Positions 10,066 to 19,517 of a DNA stretch of 64,000 nucleotides are shown here, in pieces; position 1 is the stretch's first letter; each line of letters opens with the position of its first letter. A model generated the notes under the pieces. That model ran no database searches and had not been told where the DNA came from. It saw nothing but the letters and a program-made list of their open reading frames with translations. This DNA comes from Schaalia georgiae DSM 6843. Lineage in GTDB: Bacteria > Actinomycetota > Actinomycetes > Actinomycetales > Actinomycetaceae. Position numbers and translations under genes: made by a program. The stretch is from NCBI RefSeq assembly GCF_000429245.1, contig NZ_AUBM01000006.1:255051-319050 (forward strand), written 5' to 3'.

Positions 10066-10110
10066 GGGTCGGCACGACTGGGGAACCGGTCTCCCGGCCG
10101 TGCCGACCCG
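10066..10110 (-). terminator. Hairpin upstream of tip gene (12-bp stem)
   Basis: Bases 10065-10076 (CGGGTCGGCACG) pair perfectly with 10099-10110, with a 22-nt loop that can form a small inner stem (GGGA/TCCC). It lies in the 155-base gap between shaft and tip genes. No U-run follows, so it may attenuate or stabilise rather than terminate. Confidence 0.5.
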
Positions 10111-10120
10111 CGCAGGGTCT

Positions 10121-10147
10121 GGGCCGCGGGGCAGAGCCCCGCGGCCC
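10121..10147 (-). terminator. Hairpin just after the pilus shaft gene (12-bp stem, 3-nt loop)
   Basis: Bases 10121-10132 (GGGCCGCGGGGC) are the exact reverse complement of 10136-10147, with loop AGA. The structure begins nine bases after the shaft gene stop on the minus strand. It is all G/C and very stable but lacks a clear U-tract; a polarity or mRNA-processing element is likely. Confidence 0.6.
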
Positions 10148-10155
10148 CGGGGTTG

Positions 10156-11775
10156 TCAGGCCTCGCCGCGCTTGCGCGAGCGGATGACCAGGGTGGAGCC
10201 CACGGCGATGAGCGCCAGGGAGACGCCGCCGATGGTCATGAGCAGCTGGCCGTTGGCACCCGTGAGGGGCAGCTGGGGCACGGACTGCTTGGTGTTGGAG
10301 ATCTGGGCGTTGTACGAGGTGAGGGTCTGAACGCCCTTGGCGACCTGGATGGGGGTGGTGGCCGTCTGGGGCAGGACGAAGCCAGCAGGGGCCTCGATCT
10401 CCTCGACGACGTAGCAGCGCTTGGCGGCGTCCTTCGAGCCGGGCCCGGCCGAGCCGACGGAGTCGCCGACGTAAAGGCCATCGATCTTCACAATGCCGTT
10501 CGCATCGGAGACGAAGTCGGTCTGGGGCGCGCCACCGTTGATGCTCACCGGGATGGGGTCGCCGGTCTTGGTCGCGGTGGAGCAGTCGGCGGCGTAGGGG
10601 TCAGCGGCGTTGAAGACGTTGAACTTCGCGCCACGGACGCCAACCTTGGTGGTGTTCTCGGTGTCACCGTCGTACTTGAAGAGCTGGACATTGCCCCAGT
10701 CAGTGGAGACCTCGGGGGAGGTCGGCGGATTGTCGGGCTCGAACGGGGGGCGCGAGGGCGGCTCGTCCGGGGGGACGGCGCCGTAGGTCGTGTCCTGGAC
10801 CAGGTCGGCCTTGTTCTTGATGGTGCCGTCGCCGACGGAACTGACCTTGCCGGAGAAGATCGCCACGAGCTTCTTGCCGGGGTTGGCCTTCAGCTTGGCC
10901 AGGCCGGCGCGCTTGAAGGAGACGACGACCAGGTTGTCAGTGTTGGTCTGCTCGTAGTCGGTGTTCTCGACCAGGGTTTCGTCGCCCAGGGTGACCTTGG
11001 TGACCTTGCCCTCGGTGAGGCGGGAGTCCAGCTTGTCGCGCATGTAGAAGTACGTGAACTGGGACTCGGCGTCAAGGTTCGGCGTGGTCGTGGAGACGGG
11101 GAACTCGACGATCGAGCCCAGGCCGAAGCCGTTGGCCTTCTGATCGGCAATGGTCTTGTCGATCTCGATCTTCTGGTTCTTCGGGTAGGCGTGCACGTCG
11201 TAGAGCCACTTGCCGTTGCCATCGTTCGTGGTGTTCGGGAAGGGGATCGTCACAACGAAGGGCTTGGCCTTCTCGACGATATTGGCGGGAGCCTTGGTCT
11301 CACAGACCAGGTAGGCGGCGACCGGCAGGTTCGCCAGGGTGGTCACGCCGGTGCCATTGGTCGTGCCCTCGGCAGCGGGATTGGCGTCGACCGCGGGCGC
11401 GCCGGCGCCGAGCGTCGGGGCCGTCGGATCCGCGCAGGCGTTGGCCGGGACATTGCCGGCCAGGGCGGACAGCTTGTCCCAGTCGGTGGGCTTGGACAGG
11501 TCGAGCCCGGAGAGCTTGAACGCCTTGAAGGTGACGTCCGCGACGCCGTCGCCACCAGCGTCAGCGGTGCCATCGACCTTGCCCATGGTGCCCGAATCGT
11601 TCTTCAGGTGCTTGTGGACGATGATCGAGCCGATAGCGCTCTGATCAATGGTGCCATAAGCCGGGTCCTTGGCGAAGGCCGCGGCGCCGGTCGCGATGAC
11701 GCCCGCCGCCCCGATGCTCAGGGCCCCGGCGGCGGCGATCATCCGCCGCCCGAGGGGCGCGTGTTTCCTGCTCAC
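10156..11775 (-). CDS. Major pilin / fimbrial shaft subunit, LPLTG-anchored (FimP/FimA-like)
   Basis: 539 residues from the GTG at 11773-11775, preferred over an upstream TTG because AGAGGAAG lies directly before it. A signal peptide (to about AAAFA, residue 35) leads to mature pilin. The pilin motif WLYDVHAYPKNQ places the sortase acceptor lysine at about residue 199. An E-box-like segment (CYVVEEIEAPAGF) is near 460, and LPLTG at about 501-505 is followed by a helix and RSRKRGEA. These are the hallmarks of Gram-positive shaft pilins polymerised by class C sortases. First gene of the cassette, so probably the most highly transcribed. Confidence 0.92.
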   Translation of the reverse strand: MSRKHAPLGRRMIAAAGALSIGAAGVIATGAAAFAKDPAYGTIDQSAIGSIIVHKHLKNDSGTMGKVDGTADAGGDGVADVTFKAFKLSGLDLSKPTDWDKLSALAGNVPANACADPTAPTLGAGAPAVDANPAAEGTTNGTGVTTLANLPVAAYLVCETKAPANIVEKAKPFVVTIPFPNTTNDGNGKWLYDVHAYPKNQKIEIDKTIADQKANGFGLGSIVEFPVSTTTPNLDAESQFTYFYMRDKLDSRLTEGKVTKVTLGDETLVENTDYEQTNTDNLVVVSFKRAGLAKLKANPGKKLVAIFSGKVSSVGDGTIKNKADLVQDTTYGAVPPDEPPSRPPFEPDNPPTSPEVSTDWGNVQLFKYDGDTENTTKVGVRGAKFNVFNAADPYAADCSTATKTGDPIPVSINGGAPQTDFVSDANGIVKIDGLYVGDSVGSAGPGSKDAAKRCYVVEEIEAPAGFVLPQTATTPIQVAKGVQTLTSYNAQISNTKQSVPQLPLTGANGQLLMTIGGVSLALIAVGSTLVIRSRKRGEA

Positions 11776-11836
11776 TCGTCTTCCTCTCAAAACTTCCGCA
11801 CTCTGTGTGGTGACGGGATTGGGTGATTCGGTAATG

Positions 11837-11842
11837 AGTATA
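11837..11842 (-). promoter_or_regulatory. Candidate -10 box for the pilus cassette
   Basis: TATACT on the minus strand lies 61 bases upstream of the shaft start, inside an AT-rich stretch (11820-11880) that contrasts with the surrounding GC-rich DNA. No good -35 box at 17 bases is seen, so an activator-dependent or extended promoter is possible. Confidence 0.35.
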
Positions 11843-12039
11843 GAGGAACCTTTGAGCCAATACGATATTTACCGGAAAATGTGACGGGGACGTTAGTTCC
11901 CCCGGGAACCGGGAGGTTCTCCTGCGGTCCCCGTCACTCCCATTCCCCCATTGGGGCCGAACGCTGACCAGCGGCGCCGACATGGAAAGCGGCGGCGCCC
12001 CGCTCGAAAACGGGGCTCCGCCACTGTCCGGGAGCGTTC

Positions 12040-12933
12040 TCACTTGCGGTGGCTCGACCGCTCCAACGCGCGCATGAGCGCACGGGGCACTTCTTCCGAG
12101 GACGCCACCCGCACCTGGATGACGCCCCGGGCGTCGAGCATCCGTGCGACCGCCGCGCGGCGCTGCTCGGCAACGTTGCGGGCCTCCTTGGCCAACTGCT
12201 CGTCCCTGCGCAGGAAGTCCGGCAGCACACCCTCGTTGACGTCGATGACCGTCATCTCCGCGCCGAGCTCCGCCGGATCCACGTCGGCCACAGAGATCTG
12301 CATCACCTGATGGCGCACACTCAAGGACTTGATGACGTCATCCGCCTCCTTCGACGGCAGCGGCTGCGTCTCGTCACTGACGATCACGATCAGGGAGCGC
12401 CTCCTCGTCGTCGTGAGCGCGCGCCGCAGCAGACGCGGCACGTCGGAGCGCGGGGATCCCAGGGTGATGTCCTCCGCGATGCGGCGCATGATCGTCTCCG
12501 CGTGGCCGTTGCCCGTGCGGGCGGGCATGAAACGGACCCTGCGCGAGTCCCCGGCGACCAGGCCGATCTGGTCGCCCCTGGCCACCGACAACCAGGCGAT
12601 CGCCTCGCACGCCGTCAGCGCCACGTCCTCCTTCGGCTCCCCCGACGGCGCCAGGGCGCCCATCTCGCGCCCCGTGTCGACGACCAGGATCACCTGCACG
12701 TTCGCCGTCGCCTCGTGCCGCTTGATCGTGGGGGTCCCCGTGCGGGCAGTGGCCGCCCAGTCGATCTCGCGCACGTCGTCGCCGGGCTGGTAGGGGGCCA
12801 GATCCATGAACTCCCAGCCGCGCCCCCACCTCAGCGCCGAGTGTTGCCCGTCCATGACGGAAAGGAGCTTGCGCATGACGGGCAGCTGGATGCGCGTCGA
12901 CAGCGCGTGGATCTCACGCGATCTTACTGGCAC
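12040..12933 (-). CDS. DUF58 protein (MoxR partner)
   Basis: 297 residues. It shows the DUF58 core: GRGWEFMDLAPYQPGDDVRE and IDWAATARTGTPTIKRH, then a VWA-like fold beginning VILVVDTGREM and the IVIVSDETQ strand. The start is GTG at 12931-12933 after GGAGGAGG. It follows moxR by 40 bases on the same strand. DUF58 proteins are conserved partners of MoxR ATPases; the molecular role is unproven. Confidence 0.9.
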   Translation of the reverse strand: MPVRSREIHALSTRIQLPVMRKLLSVMDGQHSALRWGRGWEFMDLAPYQPGDDVREIDWAATARTGTPTIKRHEATANVQVILVVDTGREMGALAPSGEPKEDVALTACEAIAWLSVARGDQIGLVAGDSRRVRFMPARTGNGHAETIMRRIAEDITLGSPRSDVPRLLRRALTTTRRRSLIVIVSDETQPLPSKEADDVIKSLSVRHQVMQISVADVDPAELGAEMTVIDVNEGVLPDFLRRDEQLAKEARNVAEQRRAAVARMLDARGVIQVRVASSEEVPRALMRALERSSHRK

Positions 12934-12973
12934 GTTCGTCCTCCTCCGCCTCGCCGGGAAAGAACCGCGGCCG

Positions 12974-13963
12974 TCACGGCACCGGCACCGCGTTGAAGAC
13001 CGCGTCGATCAGGCCCTCGACCGAGACGTTGTCGGCCAGCGCGTCGAAGGTGCGGATGATGCGGTGGCGCAGGATCGCGTAGCGCAGCTTCTTGATGTCG
13101 TCCGGGACCACGTAGTTGCGCCCGTCCATGAGCGCCAGGGCCTGGGAGATCTGCATGAGCGCGATGCCGCCTCGCGGCGAGGCGCCCACGCGCACGTGCT
13201 TGGTCCACCCGGGCAGCGGGTTCGGGCCCGCGCCCCTGGTGGTGTTGATGATGTCGACGATGTACGCCTTGAGGGTGTTGTGCACGTAGACGCGGCGCGA
13301 CAGGTCCTGGAGCACCAGGACGTCCTCCACGGAAACCGGCTCCGCGGAGACCGGGGCGCTCATCGCGCCCGAGTCGATGCGCTCCAGGACCTCGAGCTCA
13401 TCGACCGGCGTCGGGTAGGTGATGACCTCCTTGAGCAGGAAACGGTCCATCTGGGCCTCGGGGAGCACGTAGGTGCCCTCCTCCTCGATGGGGTTCTGCG
13501 TCGCCATCACCATGAACGGCCTGGGCAGGCGGTGGTTGACACCGCCGATCGTGGTCTGCCCCTCCTGCATCGCCTCCAGCATCGCCGACTGCGTCTTCGC
13601 GCTCGAGCGGTTGATCTCGTCCAGCAGGACCAGGTTCGCGTGGACCGGACCCAGCTGGGTGACCATCTCGCCCGAGGCCTGGTTCCAGATCTGCGAGCCC
13701 ACGATGTCGTTGGGCATCAGGTCCGGCGTGCACTGGATGCGGTGGAAGGAGCCCGAGACGGCCGAGGCCAGGGTCTGCGCGGCAGTGGTCTTGGCCAGGC
13801 CGGGGACCGACTCGACCAGGACGTGCCCGTCCGCCAGCAGGCACGCCGTGAGCGCTCTGCGCAGGTCCTCCTGTCCAACGACTTTCGCCTGGTAGATCAC
13901 GGCGATGCGGTTCAGAAGGTCTTTGGCCTGCGCGAGTTCCGCGTCGGTCAGGTAAACGGCCAC
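12974..13963 (-). CDS. MoxR-family AAA+ ATPase
   Basis: 329 residues with Walker A degenerated to a proline/leucine form typical of MoxR (ESVPGLAKTTAAQ), Walker B with NLVLLDEINRSSAKTQSAM, the sensor region VMATQNPIEEEGTY, and a C-terminal lid domain. The start is GTG at 13961-13963 after AGGAG. It is first of the Bat-type set. MoxR proteins act as chaperone-like ATPases with DUF58 and VWA proteins. Here the rest of the set is separated by the pilus cassette. Confidence 0.93.
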   Translation of the reverse strand: MAVYLTDAELAQAKDLLNRIAVIYQAKVVGQEDLRRALTACLLADGHVLVESVPGLAKTTAAQTLASAVSGSFHRIQCTPDLMPNDIVGSQIWNQASGEMVTQLGPVHANLVLLDEINRSSAKTQSAMLEAMQEGQTTIGGVNHRLPRPFMVMATQNPIEEEGTYVLPEAQMDRFLLKEVITYPTPVDELEVLERIDSGAMSAPVSAEPVSVEDVLVLQDLSRRVYVHNTLKAYIVDIINTTRGAGPNPLPGWTKHVRVGASPRGGIALMQISQALALMDGRNYVVPDDIKKLRYAILRHRIIRTFDALADNVSVEGLIDAVFNAVPVP

Positions 13964-14081
13964 GAAGTCTCCTAGTGGGCACGGGTGAAAAGTGTTGCTG
14001 TGGTTAGTTTAATGCGCGGGGCGCGTTTTGGGGGCCATGTGGCCAGACGCACCCCGCTCCGGGCCCGCACGCGTCGCCGGG

Positions 14082-14888
14082 TTAGCCCGCAGCACCCTGG
14101 ACGACACGCACGACCGTCCCGAAGTCGGCGCGCCGCTTGCGCTCGCCCTCGGGGTTGACAAGGCCCGTGTACACACCCGACTCGACCGTCACCCCACGCG
14201 CTGCGCCCCAGGCCCACAGGGTTTCGAGTTGCAACTGCGCCGTGACGATCGCCTTACGTGAGTAGTCGTTGAAATACCCGACTCCGATCAACGGCACATC
14301 GCCATAACCGGGCGTGAGCAGGTGGATCTTGACGCTACCGGCGATATAGCCACCCCCGTAGTCACTCGGCTCACTGAGGCAAATAAAGAGATCCGAATGT
14401 GATCTCGGCCATGCGTAGTCCGACCGGTTTCTCCCCTCGACCAGGTGAAAACCCGCTCGGTCCACGACGAGCCGGTCGTTGCCGCGTATCTTCACGTCGT
14501 AGACGTAGTAGCCGATCACGCAAAAGGGAACCACGCACATGATGACGAGCGCAACGGCGTCGAAGGACGACCGGATGGCTCGGAACCCGCTATCCGGGTT
14601 GGTGAGAAAAATCAGCCCCACGACGAACGGGCAGAGCAAAGAGAGACAGATCCCGCCGACCCACATGGCCTTCGACCATGTCGAGCGGGAAGCGGATCGT
14701 TTGAACACGAGCGGCTCCTGCGCCATCCACATCTGATTCGGTGCCAAAATTGGCTGGAATGCCGTGGGGCCGACTGCGCTCGCGCCCCCAGCATTTGGGA
14801 CGTTGCCCGGACTATTCGGAGTCACCGGGGGAGCAGTGAACCACGCATACGGATTCTGCGGGTTCGAGCCAGGGTATTGTCCGCTCAT
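14082..14888 (-). CDS. Two-helix membrane protein of unknown function
   Basis: 268 residues from the ATG at 14886-14888 (strong GAGGAAAGGGACGAG upstream). A Pro/Asn-rich cytoplasmic N-terminus (SGQYPGSNPQNPYAW) precedes two helices (about residues 80-105 and 120-145), then a soluble C-terminal domain beginning RGNDRLVVDRAGF. The pattern of two helices plus a plate-like domain resembles PH-like membrane proteins, but I do not recognise a family. Its Pro/Tyr-rich N-terminus is similar in style to the TM2 proteins at 52.7-54.0 kb. Confidence 0.72.
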   Translation of the reverse strand: MSGQYPGSNPQNPYAWFTAPPVTPNSPGNVPNAGGASAVGPTAFQPILAPNQMWMAQEPLVFKRSASRSTWSKAMWVGGICLSLLCPFVVGLIFLTNPDSGFRAIRSSFDAVALVIMCVVPFCVIGYYVYDVKIRGNDRLVVDRAGFHLVEGRNRSDYAWPRSHSDLFICLSEPSDYGGGYIAGSVKIHLLTPGYGDVPLIGVGYFNDYSRKAIVTAQLQLETLWAWGAARGVTVESGVYTGLVNPEGERKRRADFGTVVRVVQGAAG

Positions 14889-15064
14889 CTCGTCCCTTTC
14901 CTCGCCTCTGCGCACATTCCACTCACGCCGTTCAACGCCCCCAGTGCCCCGTGGCCGCCGCAGGGGCCCATTGCGGCACCTGGCCGGGGCCGGGTGGGGG
15001 CTGCGGGAGCTGTTGCTGGGCCCGCCCAGGCTGGGACTGTGGAAGCCGACTTCCAGCGGAACAC

Positions 15065-15096
15065 GGGAGGCCGGGCCCGATCGGGCCCGGCCTCCC
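15065..15096. terminator. Perfect 32-nt palindrome downstream of pckA
   Basis: GGGAGGCCGGGCCCGA is followed immediately by its exact reverse complement. It lies 33 bases after the pckA stop and upstream of the 14888 gene. No U-run follows, but as the only structure between two same-strand genes it is the likely terminator. Confidence 0.6.
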
Positions 15097-15128
15097 GCAC
15101 TCGGTGTGCGCGACGCGCAGCGAATCGC

Positions 15129-16964
15129 TCAGGCCTTGGCGGCGGCGATGCGCGCGCGGAACTTGGCCAGCTGCTCGGTGATGGCGGCGGGGAGCTTATC
15201 GCCGAACTGCGAGAAATACTCCTCCGTGTCGTCCATCTCGGCGGCCCAGGCGTCGGGATCGATCGCGAAGAGCTTCGCCCACACGGCCTCGTCGATGTCC
15301 AGGCCGTCCAGGTTGAAGTCCTCGAACTTCGGGTAGCGGCCGGTCACGCCGTCGATGGCCTCGACCTCGCCGGCGGCGCGGCGGACGATCCAGTCCAGGA
15401 CGCGGCTGTTTTCGCCGTAGCCGGGCCACATGAAGTTGCCGTCCTCGTCCTTGCGGAACCAGTTGACCTGGTAGACCTTCGGGAACTTGTCGCCGACCTT
15501 CTTCTGCATCTCGATCCAGTGGCCCCAGTAGTCCGCCATGTTGTAGCCGCAGAAGGGCAGCATCGCGAAGGGGTCGTGGCGCAGCGAGCCGGCCTTGACG
15601 TCGGTCGCGGCCGCAGTGACCTCGGAGGCCACGGAGGCGCCGATGAACACGCCGTGGGCGGGCTCGTACTGCTCGGCGACCAGCGGGACGTTGGTGGCGC
15701 GGCGTCCGCCGAAGAGGACGGCGTCGACCGCAACGCCCTCAGGGGCCTCCCAGTCGGGGCAGATGATCGGGCACTGCGAAGCGGGAACGGTGAAGCGGCT
15801 GTTCGGGTGCGCGGCCTTCTCGCCGGAGGCGGGCGTCCAGTCCTTGCCGTGCCAGTCGATCAGGTGCGCCGGAACGTCGCCGTCGATGCCCTCCCACCAC
15901 ACATCGCCGTCGTCGGTCAGGGCGACGTTCGTGAAGATGGAGTTGGCCTTGCCGGTCTCCATGGCCATGGGGTTGGTCTTGTAGGAGGTGCCGGGGGCGA
16001 CGCCGAAGAAGCCGGCCTCGGGGTTGATGGCGCGCAGGGTCCCGTCGGGGCCGGGGCGCATCCACGCGATGTCGTCGCCGACGGTCTCGACCTTGTAGCC
16101 GGGGATCGTGGGCTGGAGCATGGCGAGGTTGGTCTTGCCGCAGGCGCTGGGGAACGCGGCGGTGACATGGAACTGCTGGCCGGTGGACTCGCGGGTCAGG
16201 CGCAGGATCAGCATGTGCTCGGCCATCCAGCCGTCGCGGCGGGCCATGGTCGAGGCGATGCGCAGTGCGAAGCACTTCTTGCCCAGCAGGGCGTTGCCGC
16301 CGTAGCCCGAGCCGAAGGACCAGATCTCGTTCGTCTCCGGGAAGTGGGTGATGTACTTCTCATCATTGCAGGGCCACGCGGTGTCCGCCTGGCCCTCGGC
16401 GAGGGGCATGCCGACCGAGTGGACGGCGGGGACCCACGGCTTGCCCGCAGCGATCAGGTCCATCGCGGCCTTGCCCATCCGCGTCATGATGCGCATGTTG
16501 CACACGACGTAGGGGGAGTCGGTGATCTCGATGCCCAGCTGCGAGATCGGACCGCCCAGGGGGCCCATGGAGAAGGGGATCACGTACATCGTGCGGCCCT
16601 TCATGGCGCCCGTGAACTTCTCCTTCAGGGTGGCCTTCATCTCCGTGGGATCCGCCCAGTGGTTGGTCGGGCCGGCGTCCTCCTCCTTCTCGCAGCAGAT
16701 GAAGGTGCGGGACTCAACACGGGCGACGTCCGAGGGCAGGGAACGGGCGAGGAAGGAGTTGGGGCGCTTCTCCTCGTTGAGCTTCGTGAACATGCCACTG
16801 GCGACCATCTGCGCGGTGAGGCGGTCCCACTCCTCCTGCGAGCCGTCAGTGAACTCGACAGCGTCCGGGGTCGTCAGCTCGGCGATCTTCGCAACCCACT
16901 CGAGCACGTCTTCGGGAGCGTTGGACGGGGCCGCCGCGCGCACGTCCTGTTCAGTCACGGACAT
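15129..16964 (-). CDS. pckA: Phosphoenolpyruvate carboxykinase (GTP)
   Basis: Converts oxaloacetate and GTP to PEP and CO2, the key gluconeogenic/anaplerotic node. The 611-residue length is typical of the GTP family (ATP-type enzymes are shorter). The P-loop with reactive cysteine reads [33 protein letters not shown] and the C-terminal [15 protein letters not shown] are also family signatures. The ATG at 16962-16964 has AGGAGG. It diverges from the phosphate-uptake genes across a 270-base region that must contain both promoters. Monocistronic by the palindrome at 15065. Confidence 0.96.
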   Translation of the reverse strand: MSVTEQDVRAAAPSNAPEDVLEWVAKIAELTTPDAVEFTDGSQEEWDRLTAQMVASGMFTKLNEEKRPNSFLARSLPSDVARVESRTFICCEKEEDAGPTNHWADPTEMKATLKEKFTGAMKGRTMYVIPFSMGPLGGPISQLGIEITDSPYVVCNMRIMTRMGKAAMDLIAAGKPWVPAVHSVGMPLAEGQADTAWPCNDEKYITHFPETNEIWSFGSGYGGNALLGKKCFALRIASTMARRDGWMAEHMLILRLTRESTGQQFHVTAAFPSACGKTNLAMLQPTIPGYKVETVGDDIAWMRPGPDGTLRAINPEAGFFGVAPGTSYKTNPMAMETGKANSIFTNVALTDDGDVWWEGIDGDVPAHLIDWHGKDWTPASGEKAAHPNSRFTVPASQCPIICPDWEAPEGVAVDAVLFGGRRATNVPLVAEQYEPAHGVFIGASVASEVTAAATDVKAGSLRHDPFAMLPFCGYNMADYWGHWIEMQKKVGDKFPKVYQVNWFRKDEDGNFMWPGYGENSRVLDWIVRRAAGEVEAIDGVTGRYPKFEDFNLDGLDIDEAVWAKLFAIDPDAWAAEMDDTEEYFSQFGDKLPAAITEQLAKFRARIAAAKA

Positions 16965-17234
16965 TTTGCCTCCTGGGCATTCAGTTTCCGAGGCCGCCTC
17001 TCGCGCCCTCGTCGTACAGGGTCAATCTTGCCGGAACAGGAGCACCGAAATGCGGGCGCTTGGTCCCGGTCAACAGCCGATTCTAACGGATTCCACCCCC
17101 TCGTGTGGTGGAGAACACCCAGCCCCGCGGCCCCCCGCCCGCCCCTGAAGTTGAAGAACCGTCCCGCCTTAGCGGACGATTGGCGTGGGACGCAACACCG
17201 CGCTCCGCCAACAAACACAGACCGGAGGAACAAC

Positions 17235-17867
17235 GTGGGAATCCGCAGCAAGCCCCAGGGCCCCGACTTCTTTGAGTACTTCAGTCAGCAGGCCAACCAC
17301 CTCGTCGAAGGCGTCGAGCTCCTCACGCAGGTCTACGCCGCCTCCCCGGAGGAGAGGGTCGCGCTGCGCGACCAGCTCCACGCCGTCGAGCACCGCGGCG
17401 ACGAACTGAACCACGAGATCATCCAGCGCATCAACTCCTCGTTCATCACACCTTTCGACCGCGAGGACCTGCAGTCCCTGGCCTCCCACCTGGACGACTG
17501 CCTGGACTTCATCGACGAAGCCGGCGACCTGCTGGTCGTCTACGGGATCGCCGACATCCCCTCCTCCCTGGTCTCCCTGCTCGACGTGCAGATCGACGTC
17601 ATCAAGAACTGCGCCGGGCTCACCGCCGAGTCGATGCCCTCGCTGAAGTCCCCCGTGGACCTGCGCGACTACTGGATCGAGATCAACCGCCTCGAGAACG
17701 AGGGCGACTTGGCCTACCGCCGCACGCTCACGGCCCTCTTCGACTCCGGCCTGGACGCGGTCACGATCATCAAGCTCAAAGACATCGTCCAGGGCCTCGA
17801 GTCCTGCGCCGACGCGTTCGAGGAGCTGGCCAACGTCATCGAGTCCCTCGCCCTGAAGGAATCCTGA
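17235..17867 (+). CDS. DUF47 family phosphate-uptake regulator (PhoU-like)
   Basis: 210 residues, the usual size for DUF47. The GTG at 17235 follows CGGAGGAAC; longer open frames upstream cross the pckA antisense and are not coding. It is all-helical, with the HAVEHRGDELNHEI and DDCLDFIDEAGDL segments seen in PhoU-like metal-binding bundles. It ends three bases before the PiT gene, the standard DUF47-PiT pair. It probably controls activity of that transporter. Confidence 0.93.
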   Translation: MGIRSKPQGPDFFEYFSQQANHLVEGVELLTQVYAASPEERVALRDQLHAVEHRGDELNHEIIQRINSSFITPFDREDLQSLASHLDDCLDFIDEAGDLLVVYGIADIPSSLVSLLDVQIDVIKNCAGLTAESMPSLKSPVDLRDYWIEINRLENEGDLAYRRTLTALFDSGLDAVTIIKLKDIVQGLESCADAFEELANVIESLALKES

Positions 17868-17870
17868 GCC

Positions 17871-18932
17871 GTGGATCTGAACCTGATCCTCGTCTGCGTC
17901 GTCATCGCCGTCGCGCTGTTCTTCAGCTACACCAACGGCTTCCACGACGCCGCGAACGCGATCGCGACCTCGGTGTCCACACGCGCGTGGACGCCCAGGG
18001 CCGCCCTGTTGATGGCGGCAGTCATGAACGTCATAGGCGCCATGATGGGCACCGCCGTCGCCAAGACCGTCGGCCAGGGCATCATCTCAATCAGCCGCTA
18101 CGCCGAATCGACACAGGCGGATATGCAGCACAAGGGCCTGGTCATCATCCTCGCCGCACTGCTGGGCGCCTGCATCTGGAATCTGATCACGTGGTGGTTC
18201 GGCCTGCCCTCCTCCTCGTCCCACGCCCTCATCGGCGGCCTCGTCGGCGCCGGCATTGTGAGCGGCACGGCAGTCCACTGGCAGGGCATCCTCGACCACG
18301 TCATCATCCCGATGTTCGCCTCCCCGATCATCGGTTTCGTCGTCGGCTACTTCGTCATGCGCTGCGTCCTGCGACTGCTGCGCAACGCGCAGTACCACCG
18401 CACGATGCGCCGCTTCCGCGCCGCGCAGCGCTTCTCCTCGGCGGCGATGGCCCTGGGCCACGGCATCCAGGACGCGCAGAAGACGATGGGCATCATCATC
18501 ATGGCGCTGCTGGCCGGGGGCTACGGCGAGACGCACCAGATCTACGACCCGCTGACGGGCGACATGACGGTGCCCATATGGGTCAAGGTCTCCGGCGCTC
18601 TGGCGATCTCACTGGGCACGATGGCCGGGGGCGGGCGCATCATGCGCACGATCGGCCGCAAGATCATCGACCTGGATCCGGCGCGGGGCTTCACCGCCGA
18701 AGCCGTGTCCTCCTCGATCCTGTACTTGTGCTCCTACGTCGTCCACGCGCCAATTTCGACCACCCAAGTAGTTTCTACCGCTATCATGGGCGTCGGCTGC
18801 ACGAGGAGGTTCTCCGCGGTCCGATGGGGCGTAGCGGGGAACATCGTGGTCGCATGGTTCCTGACCCTCCCCGCCGCAGCAGCAGTCTCGGCAGTCCTGT
18901 ACTGGGTCGCCGCCTGGATCGTAGGAGTCTGA
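17871..18932 (+). CDS. PiT-family inorganic phosphate transporter
   Basis: 353 residues with about ten membrane helices. Both PiT signature repeats are visible: FSYTNGFHDAANAIATSVST near residue 20 and MALGHGIQDAQKTMGI in the second half, plus PSSSSHALIGGLVGAG. It imports phosphate with a cation. The start is GTG, three bases after the DUF47 stop, so the pair is one transcript. Confidence 0.95.
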   Translation: MDLNLILVCVVIAVALFFSYTNGFHDAANAIATSVSTRAWTPRAALLMAAVMNVIGAMMGTAVAKTVGQGIISISRYAESTQADMQHKGLVIILAALLGACIWNLITWWFGLPSSSSHALIGGLVGAGIVSGTAVHWQGILDHVIIPMFASPIIGFVVGYFVMRCVLRLLRNAQYHRTMRRFRAAQRFSSAAMALGHGIQDAQKTMGIIIMALLAGGYGETHQIYDPLTGDMTVPIWVKVSGALAISLGTMAGGGRIMRTIGRKIIDLDPARGFTAEAVSSSILYLCSYVVHAPISTTQVVSTAIMGVGCTRRFSAVRWGVAGNIVVAWFLTLPAAAAVSAVLYWVAAWIVGV

Positions 18933-18934
18933 AA

Positions 18935-19414
18935 ATGTCCATCACCACCCCCTCCCTTCAAGGCAACCACCGCACCCTCAATGCACCCCTGCGCACGCTC
19001 GCAGCATGCGCCGCCGCAGCCTCCCTCAGCGCCATGGCGCTGGCGGGTTGCGCGACCTCGTCCGTGATGCACATGAGCATCGGCCAGTGCATCCAACAGC
19101 CTGAGAGCGACCAGGTTTCCACCGTCGAAACAGTCGACTGCTCCAAGCCGCACGACGCCGAGGTGTTCTTCCTCCACAAGCTCGAAGGCTCCGACTACCC
19201 GGGGCAGGAGTCGCTCGCCTCAACGGCCGAACAGGTCTGCGTCGCAGCCTTCCAGGGATACGTCGGCACGAGTTACGAGGAGAGCTCGCTCGACGTCACC
19301 TGGTTCGTCCCCACCACGCAGTCGTGGGCGCAGAACGACCATGAGATCGTCTGCATGGTCACCGACATGCAGGGCCACAAGCTCAACCAGTCCGCGAAGA
19401 ACTCCGGCCTGTGA
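18935..19414 (+). CDS. Septum-formation-type lipoprotein
   Basis: 159 residues. A hydrophobic N-terminus ends in a lipobox (ALAGC, Cys near residue 34). The mature part follows the actinobacterial septum-formation domain: low-complexity linker, SIGQCIQQP, VDCSKPHDAEVF, a C at VCVAAF, YVGTSYEESSLDV, FVPTTQSW and IVCMV, with paired cysteines likely oxidised outside the cell. The ATG is two bases after the PiT stop, suggesting co-transcription with phosphate uptake. The exact role is unknown. Confidence 0.8.
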   Translation: MSITTPSLQGNHRTLNAPLRTLAACAAAASLSAMALAGCATSSVMHMSIGQCIQQPESDQVSTVETVDCSKPHDAEVFFLHKLEGSDYPGQESLASTAEQVCVAAFQGYVGTSYEESSLDVTWFVPTTQSWAQNDHEIVCMVTDMQGHKLNQSAKNSGL

Positions 19415-19445
19415 GCCTATGAGCCTGTGATGGCCGAGGGCTTGC

Positions 19446-19480
19446 CGTGGGGCCCGGCGCGTTGCGCGCCGGGCCCCACG
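19446..19480. terminator. Bidirectional 16-bp hairpin
   Basis: Bases 19446-19461 (CGTGGGGCCCGGCGCG) pair perfectly with 19465-19480; the loop is TTG. It lies between the convergent lipoprotein and NUDIX genes and can serve both. No long U-run. Confidence 0.7.
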
Positions 19481-19517
19481 CTCCGTCCAGCGGTCAGCCG
19501 TCCGCACCGGCCCCTCC

